Source: Krasilnikovozyma curviuscula (lineage: Eukaryota; Basidiomycota; Tremellomycetes; Cystofilobasidiales; Mrakiaceae). From it: a stretch of 64,000 nt of DNA. A model generated the notes under the pieces. The model saw only the letters and a list, made by a program, of their open reading frames with translations, ran no database searches and was not told where the DNA came from. Made by a program: the position numbers and the translations under genes. Shown piece after piece: positions 48,273 to 59,131 of this stretch. How positions within the stretch are numbered: position 1 is the first letter of the stretch; every line of letters starts with the position of its first letter. Location: NCBI GenBank assembly GCA_014825775.1, contig MVAQ01000093.1, positions 1 to 64,000 on the forward strand, written 5' to 3'.

Positions 48273-49506
48273 ATGGCTTCCTCACGACCCCCTCTTTCTG
48301 CTGCCCAAACGAGGAGGCTTACTGAGTATCTGGTTCGTCGAACACTTCCTCTTAAACATTGCTGACTACTCATCGCCGTTCCTTTTCTTACAGGACGAGC
48401 ACCTCGACAATCTCAACAGGCAGTACCACAGCCGCTCCAATCCTTCGTCAGATGTTAGAACACTCTCGCAGTTCCTAGCCAAGACGAACCAGCTCATGGG
48501 CCTTGTGCTGGCGATTCCTCAAAAGCCGTCGAGCGCGCACTTGCTCGTGTCCTACTTGCTGTCAATGACTGGCGACTTGGGAGAAAGAGTTGTAGGGTAT
48601 AGCTTCAATGAGGTTCTGGATGACGATTCGGTGCAGTTCGAGCTGGCTCCAGAGGATGATACTCGATCTTTGGCTGCATTAGAAGAGATTTTGGAAAGGC
48701 TAGATGACGGATGGGAACAGCTCGTACAGGAGCCTAAAGTCATGTCACAAACAGAGTGAGTCAAGGCTCACATTGTTTCTAGGTACAGCATGGTACTGAT
48801 CCTGCAGGTTCTATCAGCGTCATTCGCCTCTCTTCACTCATCACACCGCTCCGTTCCTCGATACAAACATACCTCCTTGCCAAGTCAGTTCCAAAGACAT
48901 CTCTTAACGAAATAGAAGATATCGAAACAGAAAGAGAAAAGACTCCTCTCTCTGATGGTGGCCCGGAAGAACTCACGTTCACAGCACTAACCGAACCCGG
49001 TGTCGCTGAGGTTTTGCTTAAAACCGAGGATGCCATCGACCAGCGCCTTCACCACACATTCCTGCCCCAGAGGTAGTTTGTTTCAGAAAAGTCCTTATGG
49101 TCGATCGACTTAGGGGTATTCGCACTGCGTTCACCTGTCTTGACCTCATCACGCATCTTCGCAGAATACTCTGTTTCTTGTAATGGTTACATTTCACTCA
49201 ATGAACTAGTGTCAAGCTGATCCAGAGTCAAGGAGGGCCTCTCAACATTCCGCGATGATGATGAGTGAGTGGTGTTGTTTGTTGACGAACAGCCGGACAC
49301 GACTGACTGGTAGTCAAGTTTTGCCGCAGCAACTAGCATAACATTGCCCTCTAAATCAGATCACAAATTTCAGCTTCTTTATTGCTGTGACAGTTCCTAC
49401 CATCGGACAAGCCGCCCTCGACACTGACACGCTGGTCGATACATTGACAGAGTCAAGGTCTGAACTCAACTGTTTTGGTAGGGATTGCCTCGTGAGAGGG
49501 GATTAA
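48273..49506 (+). CDS. Unrecognised protein, five exons
   Basis: I do not recognise this family. Exons join in frame: 48273 to about 48331 (MASSRPPLSAAQTRRLTEYL), 48394-48755 (DEHLDNLNRQYHSRSNPSSD and a helical NQLMGLVLAIPQ region), 48818-49072, a short exon near 49230-49268 and a last exon from 49373 to TAA 49504-49506. An apparent stop at 49074 lies just inside a GTAGTT donor; splicing past it continues with RVKEGLSTFRDDDE and DFFIAVTVPTIGQAALD, which read as one helical protein. About 300 residues, acidic, with no signal peptide or membrane helix. Gene ends only about 260 bases downstream of the acyltransferase-like gene in the same direction. Confidence 0.6.
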
Positions 49507-50243
49507 GGAAGAGAGGGGTCAGATAAAGGTACCAGCAGTTTGTTTATTCAGGAGGGTTGTGTGGCAGAAAATGGCGTTTGTGGGATAAATTCGATCGTGG
49601 GCAGACATCATGAGGAAACAGCGAGGACCTGTTGGTGGGAAGAGCTATCATTCCCGCTTTCCCCAAAGTCGTGGATCCTAACAAGAGTGTACATAACTTA
49701 TGTCTTCCATCGGATAGTTTATAATTTGGAAATTTGAGTTTGACTGGCAGGAAAGATACCAAACGGAAAGTCGCGAGGGATCCAACGCAGTGTTTTGTTT
49801 TTTTAAAGTACAAATGCTTAAGAAACTGTAAGAGCTCACAATAAAGTACCTAGGTAGCTGATACTAATGATATGCGTTTTTTTTAACACAATTTTTGGTT
49901 GGACACAGCGATTTTGGGTTTCTCATTTATCGCTTATCACGATCAGTCAGGAGAAAACACAAGCCTTCATAACAACTTCAAAGGCCTTAAAGAACTCTTC
50001 CTCAAATTCTTCAGGCTCGTTGGATTGGTAAAGTTGGGCGGACATTGAAGGAATTCCAGAGGTATGTAACTCTGGAGAGGAACACGTTTTGATTCTCGCC
50101 CTACTTTAAAATCTCGATTCATACAACTTACATTCGTCCCTTCTGTATTCGCTGGCCAGTCATAACCCTGGGGGACTATCAGACCTGTAAGGCAGTTCTT
50201 GGAAGCCTTTCCAGGCTATCCTTGGTGCCCTGACGTCTCTTCC
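49507..50243. other. Promoter interval upstream of the kinase gene
   Basis: A/T-rich 3' flank followed by sequence that may hold an unfound first exon of the kinase gene; its frame is open back to 50166 without ATG. No other feature seen. Confidence 0.4.
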
Positions 50244-53200
50244 ATGCCTTACTGCCCTCCAAACTCCAAACAAACAGCTGCAGGTGCACCGCCAACATCA
50301 AAAAGCACTTCAGTGGATAGCACCAGCATAGAATCATCAACTGGTCTTGCTGTCAAGGAGGAGCCAGGGACGATGCATGCGATAGGAGGAGCTTTGGGTC
50401 TGATCGGCCCTTCCTTGGGGACGTCCTCCTCAGGCGATGGAACTAGCTTCACCAACACCGCCAGCTCCTCTCGTTCCTCTACTGTTACAACCAGATCAGC
50501 AACGGGAACTGATACCAGCACCCTCTCAGTCAATTCTTCAGCTGGCAGCAGCGCAACAGGCTTCCCCTCCTTTCATCAGAGCGACCTTGCCCCAATCACC
50601 CCACCGCCCTCAGAGCCTGCAGCCTCCCAGTATTCGTTGAATTCACCTTTACCACCACCAATTCCTTCTTCCTCAGCTCTGTCGTCTTCACCTCCACCAG
50701 ACCCTCGAAGACATGCAGCTTCTTCAGCTGAAGGTGGCGCCGCGCTTCTCAGTCGAGTCAGGGCTAGGAGTCAAGTTCCATCCTCTAGCAATAATCAACT
50801 TCAGCACTCAATGAGCACTGGAAACGTTCCTGGAGTTCTCAGTTGGAACCTGGGGGCTATGAAGATCAGTACCTTTCCTGGTGAAAGCATTGGCTCAAAG
50901 TTGGACGCAAAGGGGAAAGGTAGAGCTGACAATTCGCTGATAGATCCCAGCATTCACAATAGATCAGAATTTGAAGAATATAATAACAGGTCAGTATTTA
51001 TTTAGCCACTCGGAACGGAGCCTCTGTGGCTGATACCAAATTTTCTGAACTGTCTCGACGGCGTAGTGCTAGATTTTATTACCACCAACAAGTTCCAGCA
51101 GCACCAGTGTCACCAACTTTTCACAATTCACAACTTCCCATCGCTCTTGATTCCTCCAGCCGTTCCCCAAAACCTGAACCACCGCGGCGGAATTTCTCGT
51201 TACCAGCTGGATCTCTGGACTTCCCGTTCGACACCGGTCAAGCCGTCACTCTTCCCTACGAGACACCTCATCATCTAGTTGTTCTGACACCGACAACCCA
51301 GGAATGGAAGGAGCTCTATCAGTACGGCTCCTTTTCGTCGGTCGGAGATAACATGGCTGCTCTCGCCCAAAGCGAGAACGGGATGGGCAGTTCAGACGAG
51401 GACGACGAAGAGACACCATCTGACGATGTTCTATTATGGGAAACAAAGAAGGATGGGCGCAGTGTGCTACCTCGACCGATTCTCTCAACCATACACTCTG
51501 TCGACCTACTCTCACACCACGAAGAACTACCATCTTTCGACCCCCTCCGTCCCAGCACTATGTTAGTCAACCAAATTGGGCGTAACTCATCGCTGGATGT
51601 TGTTCCCGTTCCAGCTCCTTCTCAAGGTCTTTCGGCACCGCTTCAACCAGGCCGTGACGGCTCTCGATCAGCGCCCCCAGTCCTCTGTGGTGAAGAGGCT
51701 TGGGTCGGAATGGGATACGGCGAAGGGGAGGAGGGATGGCGACTAGTGGGTGAGAGTTTAGAAGAGAGGAGAATGCGGCTGGAAGCAGAGGAAGGCATGA
51801 GGTTGTTGGCGGAGGCGAGGCAGCAGAAGAAGCTTTCGAGGCTTCAGCACGACGCCAGCCGAGACAACACCTCGCTGGGTGTCCGGCAGATCGGGACCGG
51901 TATGAGCCTCGGTGATGCTTGGAGGCCGCTGAATCAGTTCGTGGAGGATTCAGATGGGGAAGACCACGATGAAGTGGAGCAGGAACTGGGAGGTTACTCT
52001 TCCTCGACGTCTCAACACTCAACATCACCTGGGCAACATCATCTTTCAACATCGCCACCACCAGCCGTAGCTACTTCTCGATCAAGGGCGTCGTCTATCT
52101 TGTCACAATCCCAACACTTCGCCTCGTTCATGCAACGCCCGCCGATGTCGCCTCGTAAAATCTCTAGAAGCTCCATGACTCGATCATCATCTTCGACATC
52201 ATCGAACACGAACGGCAATCAAGTGGACTCATTATCACTTCCGTCTAACAGTGGGTACGTCTCTGAAAGCGCAACACCGCCGCTATCCCCTCGAATTTCT
52301 CGACGACGACAATCTCAACGACTATCGCAGATCGCTGGGAGGCAACTGCCTTCTCCGTTTCCGTTAGCAAACGCGATACCGACCAGTGCCAGTCAGGTGA
52401 ACTTCTCTGCATTCCAGCATCAGCAACATCCACCAATCAATCCCAATCATGTCAATGACCCTAAGCCAATGCTTCAAAACTTGCGGATACCTCTGCTCGC
52501 GGGGGAGATTGGAAGAATGTCGTCAACTTCAAGTGTGAGTACAATAGTCACTTGATTCGCTAAGCGAAACTGTATTTATCTCACCCCGCTGCCCACTTTT
52601 CAGAATGCTTCTGTCTCTTCCAGCGTTACTCCTCCAAGCGACCTGGAGACTTCACCACGAAGCACTCGTGGGAAGACAATCGATGACTAGTACATATTCC
52701 CAAATCTTGAATCCGGCCTTTCTTCTTGGAAACTGACATAGTTTTTACCTTTTCCTAGCGTGATTGAAAGTGAAGCTGGTCGTGGTGCTTACGGTTTGGT
52801 AAAACGAGCGCGTCGCAAAGGTCCTCTCGGCGAACCTGAAGGAGACGAAGTCATCATCAAAATGATCATCAAACAGCGTATCCTGGCTGATTCATGGAAA
52901 AAGCACCGTGTCCTTGGACCCATCCCTATCGAAATACATGTCATGGAGCAACTTCGCTCTCATCGGTCGATTATACCAACGACGCCAAAACCTTGGGATC
53001 CTCATCGACCTCATACCGAGCTACCAGAGGAAGGAAAAGGAAACTTTGCTGTGGTCACTCCTAAGCCTGATGGGGAAGTGACGACTCCCACAATGGTCGT
53101 CGATCAGAGCTTGCCACCCTACGACCAATCCACTGTTCGACCGACCCGAAAATCCTCAGTTATTACCCTCAGCCCTTTGAACTCAACCGTCAAGACCATC

Positions 53201-54055
53201 TCTGGTCATCCCAATATCTGCTCCATGGTCGATTTCTTTGAAGATCCGAGCTTTTACTTCCTGGTGATGCCTCGATTTGGTTCAGGTCAGGATCTGTTTG
53301 ACCGTGTAGAAGGTGAACCGAACGGATTACCTCCCTTCGAGTGCAGGAGTCTACTGGGTCAGATCACAGATGCTGTCGGATTTCTGCATCAGCAAGGGAT
53401 CGTTCATCGAGATATAAAGGACGAGAATGTGATTCTTGATGGAGAGGGAAATTGCCAACTGATAGACGTGAGTGGACCTCCAAGATAAAACCTTAGATCC
53501 AACAGTCGACCCTTACTTTTCTAATTGTATCTTTCTAGTTCGGTTCTGCTGCTCATTGGAAACCTGGCAGGATGTGGGACACATTCAGGTTTGTTGCTGT
53601 TTAATTTTATTCACTTACTGTGGCTAAATCTTCTTTCCCTTGTAAATCGTAGTGGTACCCTGGATTATGCCAGTCCCGAAATCCTCCGTGGGGAAACCTA
53701 TTCAGGAAAAGAACAAGATATGTGGGCTCTGGGAGTGGTCGCCTACGTTCTTCTTTGCGGAGAAACACCCTTCATATCGAGTGAAGAAGCAATGGCTGGC
53801 CTGTCACCCCCAGCACGGTCATGGTCCGCTCTCAACGACCGATGCATCTCACACCCCAATTCAGGAAGAGAGGCTGATGGTGGTGGCTCACTCGGTGATG
53901 CTGCTGACTTTGTCCAGAGGTGTTTGGAGATGGATCTCATTCGACGACCGACAGCGGAACAGGCGCTCAACCACAGATTCATCTCTGGCAATGGTGGTTG
54001 GACAGGGCACTGTGGCTGGTTGGAGGCATCGGTCTCAGAGCCGACTGTAGAATAA
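50244..54055 (+). CDS. PAS-kinase (PASK/Psk)-type Ser/Thr protein kinase with long disordered N-terminus
   Basis: The C-terminal kinase domain matches the PAS-kinase/Psk subfamily: GRGAYGLVKRA (Gly loop), VIIKMIIKQRIL (lysine), LGPIPIEIHVMEQLRSH, FYFLVMPRFGSGQDLFDRVE, IVHRDIKDENVIL, LIDFGSAAHWKPG (DFG made by a splice near 53466/53540), GTLDYASPEILRGETYSGKE and a DMWALGVVAYVLLCGETPF block. An insert of about 90 residues sits between helix C and strand 4. The N-terminal 760 residues are Ser/Pro-rich and look disordered; I see no PAS domain. Exons join via introns 50920-51005, about 52536-52603 and 52680-52758, each with good sites. About 1,150 residues. Start 50244 is the first in-frame ATG and may be internal. 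In yeast, Psk kinases control sugar partitioning and translation. Confidence 0.85.
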
Positions 54056-54575
54056 CATTCTCATGGGGAACCTTTCGACGATCGCGCAAGTTTGCCTGCT
54101 TCAATTCCATTCTTTTTAGGTAGTTTCTTTCTCTGTGCATGTTCTTTACTCTTTCTTTATACTCACTTTCCCTATAGCTTCTCTCTCACGTGTACATCAC
54201 CAAACAAACCTAAATACAGTGTCTCCTCCGTGGTCTCTATGCTCTCATTTCCATTTTTTACTTTCGTCTTGTACCGTAGATACAGAATACCGTGTCGTTT
54301 TATCGTCTGAAATTTTTCGGATGCGAAGTAAGTGGGACTGATTTTAGATGGTTCGATGAGGCGTCTTTCCAACCAATGGCGGCGAGCAAGAGCACAGGCG
54401 ACGGATTTTAATTCAAAGTTCATTTATCAGAGCAGCTAGCAAACAGATATTTTTCACCAAGCAGAGAGATACCTGTCATGTATAGCTGGTTCAGGTATAC
54501 GAAAAGGGAGGATGGACACTTTTTGAAGGGTTGGGAAGATAGAGAAATGCTTCGAGTCGAGTTGGGAGAAGACCT
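54056..54575. other. Convergent intergenic region
   Basis: 3' flanks of the kinase gene (+) and CHZ1 (-). C/T-rich directly after the kinase stop. No coding exon or RNA gene recognised. Confidence 0.45.
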
Positions 54576-55281
54576 TTATTCATCGTCTTCCTCACCCGCT
54601 TTGAGACCGGCCTTTTTGAGGGCTGGGTGTATTGAGTTCGGACAAAGAGGGGGAAGGAGTCAGCAATTGACAGCTAAAAAGGGGAGAATGAGACGGCGCG
54701 ACCAGCCAGCCGTACCTTCAGCAGACGAGTAGTCAACCGGAGCTCGATTTCTGCTACGTCTTGAAAGAATTGCAGTGGCCTAACGAGAAGGAGAGGTCGG
54801 TAAGCTGTTAAGGAAGGAGTACAACAAGCAAAACAGGCAGACAGAGACTCACATCAATCTCTTCCATTTCATCCTCTTCATCCTCATCCTCGTCGTCCTC
54901 CATATCTTCATCGTCATCATCATCGTCATCATCATCATCGTCATCGTCATCCTCCTCCTCTTCCTCCTCTTCAACCTACGAGCAGAGATATGAATCACGG
55001 ACTGATGAGCAAGCAATATTCCCCCCAAAACGCGCGTTTTTGGGGAAGGGAATAGAAACGGTTCGAAGGTCTTACCTCTGGTTCTTCGACAGCCTTAGCT
55101 TTTCCTTTACCCTTATCAAGAGCTGGTGCTTCAGTTCTAGATATAGAACGGAACAGAAATAGGAGAGGACAGCAAGGTCAGCTAGTTGACTTCACACGTG
55201 GGAAGGGCAGCCAAGTGACCCTCGATAGGATAGAAGGACTCACTCTCCAGTAAAAACTGTTGGATCAGTGACTTCAGACAT
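54576..55281 (-). CDS. CHZ1: CHZ1, histone H2A.Z-H2B chaperone
   Basis: Nuclear chaperone that delivers H2A.Z-H2B for SWR1-dependent exchange. Five exons join in frame. The first starts at ATG 55281 (MSEVTDPTVFTGE). The second is Lys/Ala-rich. The third is an almost pure Glu/Asp tract (about 54846-54973). A fourth follows (about 54778) encoding ATAILSRRSRNRAPVDYSS, and a last encodes LKKAGLKAGEEDDE with TAA at 54578-54576. The acidic stretch followed by EEID, an Arg-rich R-R-x-R and VDY is the CHZ motif. About 125 residues, normal for the family. The acidic run is encoded by GAT/GAC/GAG repeats that may vary in length between strains. Confidence 0.85.
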
Positions 55282-55844
55282 CTTGTGGAATTGTGCAAGT
55301 AGCTTTCTTTGGAAAGATCGACGGCGAGAGCCAGGAAGCAAGCCCAGTGATTTTGTATCCCGATAGCTTCTGAAGCTGGAAAATAATGGAAATAAAGAAA
55401 ATTCGAATTGATATATACTAATGAAGGAAGGGATACACTTGGGTAAAGATCCAGATTATGACTGTCCTGGTCACCCTAAGACAACAATTCCCTTGGTTAC
55501 AGGTAGTTTGCTTGGACGCGATGCAACGCGTCGATTAGTCGTCATATGAAAAATCTAGCATTGGCAGGGCGGATTAAGACAATTAAGTTTAAAAAAGGTT
55601 TCTTTATATGTACTTCATCCCAGTTCGACCTAAAGATGGACTTCAGTCGCGTCAGACTGAGCAGACTCCAGCTGGGCAAATGGAAACAATACACTTACCT
55701 TTCCTACTCAAAGGTGAACTATTCAGCAACTCTTTAGCACGTCCAAAGGTGTTTAGTGGATCTTATGATCTCTCTGTAAGCAATAATGAAGTTATTAGGG
55801 GATTTGGGAAGGAGTTTACTAATCTCTGATCTCTGATCTCCCAG
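55282..55844. other. Intergenic region upstream of CHZ1
   Basis: Minus-strand promoter of CHZ1 plus a plus-strand stretch with open frames (55546, 55608) that do not splice in frame to the downstream open segment. Contains a small tandem repeat of ATCTCTG near 55822-55840. Confidence 0.4.
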
Positions 55845-56175
55845 GTCAAGGGAATTTGAGCGTGCCTACCCGAACTTTTTTGCACCGAGACCAACACTGA
55901 CACCTTCCTCGCTCTCCAAACTTAGTCTAATTTCTAAGCTTCAAAGATATTGGGAAACAGAATCGGGTTTGAGAGGGTTGGCAATGTTCACCATTGAACA
56001 TGCTTTCCCTGTCGCAATAGTTCTTGTCTCCTACCTTCTTGCCTACTCCCCTCAGTTCACATCAGAGTTCAAAGATAGAACTTGGCCAGAAATCAGAGCC
56101 AATAACCAAAACCAAGTTGATTCATCCCGAATCCTCGATAAACTCAACGGCTATGTAATGGGCTATGTAAAATAG
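55845..56175 (+). other. Unassigned open segment, possible exon or gene remnant
   Basis: An open frame of about 110 codons starts right after a good acceptor (GATCTCCCAG) and ends in TAG at 56173-56175. Its sequence looks protein-like: FERAYPNFFAPRPTLTP, then YWETESGLRGLAMFT and a hydrophobic helix (FPVAIVLVSYLLAYSP), then a charged end. I could not find an upstream exon in phase. Its end overlaps the NCS1 permease stop codon on the other strand by about 30 bases. It may be the last exon of a small gene or a decayed gene. Confidence 0.3.
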
Positions 56176-58591
56176 TGGGCGTGATGGCCTCTTCCTCATT
56201 CTCTCCAACCGGTTCTTTCTCTCCGTCTTTCAACTTGTCAACTTTAGCGACAAAATATTCTTCGTCGTGCTGTCCAAAGACGTCCTTGTCGTCAAGTTTT
56301 CCAATACCCGGAGGTGGGAAAACCTTGTTTACAGCGATCCACAAAGAGAAAGCCAAACAGAAGCCTACACGGACAAAGGCAAATTTCATTTAGGAGTTAG
56401 GAGCCAGCAAAAAGCACCTGAATGAAAAGTGAAGTTACCCAAGGGCCACGAAATATAGTAGGCGTGAATCCAACCGGAGGATAAAGAGATCTTGTGTTTG
56501 CCGGAAGACAGAACGGAGACAAATCCAGGTAGAGAAGGGAATACCGACAGTGCCCAAACTGCGATAGCCCGGGGATTCACACCTGGGAATATATGGAGTT
56601 TTAGAATTATTGTAATTGGTTTTACAGAGGAATGAATCATCTTACCATTCCAGTAAAAGTAGTCACTTTCAGCTGAAGGGACATATAGATGAGAGAGCTT
56701 CAAGCATCTTTTACGAACGACCCAATAGTCGCATACCATAATCCCCGTGAGGGGTCCAAGAAATACAGCATATCCAGAGATCACTGAGATGAAAGTGTTG
56801 GCGGAATTCACCAGCCTCCACGGATTGATGGCAATACCAACGATTGCAACTATGCAAGCCCCTCTCCTGGTATTGATGAAGTTTGGGAACAGACTGCTGA
56901 GGTCGATACCACCAGTAATGGCATCTCCGGCAATGTTGACACCGAGCTGACTGAGGAAGAAAGCCAATGCCAGGAAGAAAACAGCAGCTCTAGCTCCTGG
57001 TCCGCCATTTTGTTGGATTACCTCCATCAGGGCGTAGGGTTTCCTTTGAAGTGAGTCCACGAACGTAAGTAAATCTTTAAATTTAATCAGAAACAAGACA
57101 CTTACCAAAGAAGAGGAGAGTTTGGATAGATTTCGACGGCACACGATGTCACGGTTAGACCGACCAGGGAGGACAGAATCAAACAGATTGGAATAATAAA
57201 TATTTGTCCAGTAATTTGATCTCCAGGACGGTGAGCGAATCTTGAAAAATCTGTGCCAGCATGAAAGAGATCAGTCGAGGTAGGGGAGGGTCAAACAGCA
57301 AGACACTAGGTGCGCTCTTACCGGATTGATACATGATGGCGCCAGCTGTCAGAAAGGTGAAGAAAGTCAGAGTCTGATACAACACCTCGGTCACTCCAAG
57401 AAAATTTACCCCATCCTCCAACAGCGATTACAGTTCCTCTAGCCATAGCCCAGCCCAAAGCACTTCCTCTCAGTGTAGCAACGTTCAGGGTTGCACTTGT
57501 GTTATAATACAGAGGTCCACCTCCACCAGCTTTAGAAACTGACCAGATCATAAGGGAAATTACACCAATGGTTACAGATACTGAGCCGATAATTGCTGGG
57601 ATTCTATAATGCTCTGGCTTGATGAAGAGAGCTGGTAGCTGAATGATCCAGTAAACGAAAAATGCAACTGGGAAGTCAAGATTAGTATTTGGTTATGTTT
57701 TCACTCTTCAAAAAAGACCTACTGAAATCTGATGTGGTCATGTTGGCACTGGCCGGCATATGGTTTTTCATAGTGTAGAAAGATGGCCACAGGGCGCCAA
57801 TGATATTTTTTGTGACTTGCCCTCCGAACCAGCTCTGTACACCATACCTAGGATAATTTAAAGTAAAACATCAGTCTTTGAACTGTCCCGAATCCAAGCT
57901 AGAATTTTACTTACCAGCAAAATGACAAAATCAATCGGTTGCATATAACAAACCAAACACCCCTCAGTCCCCAGGCAGATCTATTGATGACAGCAAACGG
58001 TATATTCCAAGATCCCCCAGCGTGTCCGTTCATAACCAATGCTAAGAAAGAAGTGGGGTAAGTGGAAATATAACAGCAGATTGAAACGTAGCTTCTATTA
58101 CCAATGGAGATGATGATTGAACCGATGATTTTGCATATCACAGCTTGCCATACTGTGAGTCCCAAAGAGAGGAGAGAAGATGCAGCTGATAAGGTTGAGA
58201 TATTGATGGCTTTCAGCACGAAAGTCAGAATTAAATCCAGTGAGCAGACGTTCCAAAGAAAATTAGTTCCGATCTGGGCTGCAGAGATATTTCCGAACCC
58301 ACCTGTAGCTAGCCAGAACCAGATGAAGGTCGATCTAGTCCAGGTGCGTCTTGAAAGCGGCAATGGTTTTATACTGGAGAGAGAAAGAGACTGTAAATAA
58401 AATCTATAACGTCTATCTCGTAGATTATACAAGAAAGTAAGGAAGCATCACCGACTCATCGTTAATCTGCAGAAGTAACAAGGGCCCGAGTTAGGTAAAA
58501 AAAAGGCAGGTTCAAGCGTTGGCAAATAGGTATTACGGACGTAAAGAGAGTTTGTTCCAGCTACTTTTAAACGCTTGATGAAGGTGGACAT
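56144..58591 (-). CDS. NCS1-family nucleobase/allantoin-type permease
   Basis: Plasma-membrane purine/pyrimidine-related or allantoin/uridine/thiamine symporter of the NCS1 family (Fur4/Dal4/Thi7-like). About ten exons encode twelve hydrophobic helices. The N-terminal signature is PLPLSRRTWTRSTFIWFWLA then GGFGNISAAQIGTNFLW. NGHAGGSWNIPFAVINRSAW then YGVQSWFGGQ is the conserved NCS1 helix 3-4 region, and FFLSQLGVNIAGDAITGGID then SLFPNFINTRRGA is the helix 8 region. FLGPLTGIMVCDYWVVRK is the helix 10 motif. The cytosolic tail is acidic/Lys-rich. Start ATG 58591 (MSTFIKRLKVAGTNSLYVR); stop 56144. About 560 residues. Substrate cannot be assigned by eye. Confidence 0.88.
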
Positions 58592-59131
58592 TTCTTTTTG
58601 AAGATTAGATTGAAGAGAACTAGAAACTTTGAAGAAGAGAGTGATGCAAATGAAGATGAGTGGCTTTCATAGAAGAATTATTTTCTCAGTGGCGGCCGAC
58701 GAGAAAAATGGGGATTGGGGAAGAAAAGAGTGGCAGCCTTGATAACACCAGATTATAATCTATGTCGCAACGGTTTATTGAATTCCTTTCAAATTCTCCC
58801 ATAAGTAAGAATACTTCGTCGAGAAGTGTAACTTGGGCTTTGTGGTCATTAAACGCCTTCTCAAGCTACCTGTCTATCTTATCCTTTGTCGGTGGGGAAG
58901 GAATGTATGACGTGCCAGATGAAATTCACATATCTTTTTTTGACCCGAAGTAATCAAGACCTTTCCTAGTTTCCTGTCACATCCCGGTTGGTTCTTCCTA
59001 CAAGTCGAAATGTAAAATATATACAATCCTTTATTTTCCATTATTTTGTTAAAAGCAGATCCTACTATATACGTCGCGAGTATGATTTTTCATGAGCTGA
59101 GTATTCTAAACCAAAATCAACAAGCGCAACT
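58592..59131. other. Tandem intergenic region (both flanking genes minus)
   Basis: Promoter of the NCS1 gene and 3' flank of the peptide transporter gene. A 63-codon plus-strand frame at 58762 lacks support. No other feature seen. Confidence 0.45.

Noticed and set aside
48760..49076. TAG at 49074 as gene end
   Set aside because: It lies within a GT donor, and downstream exons continue the same frame through two good introns.
58762..58953. 63-codon plus-strand frame between permease and transporter
   Set aside because: Lone short frame, no splice partners and no recognisable motif.
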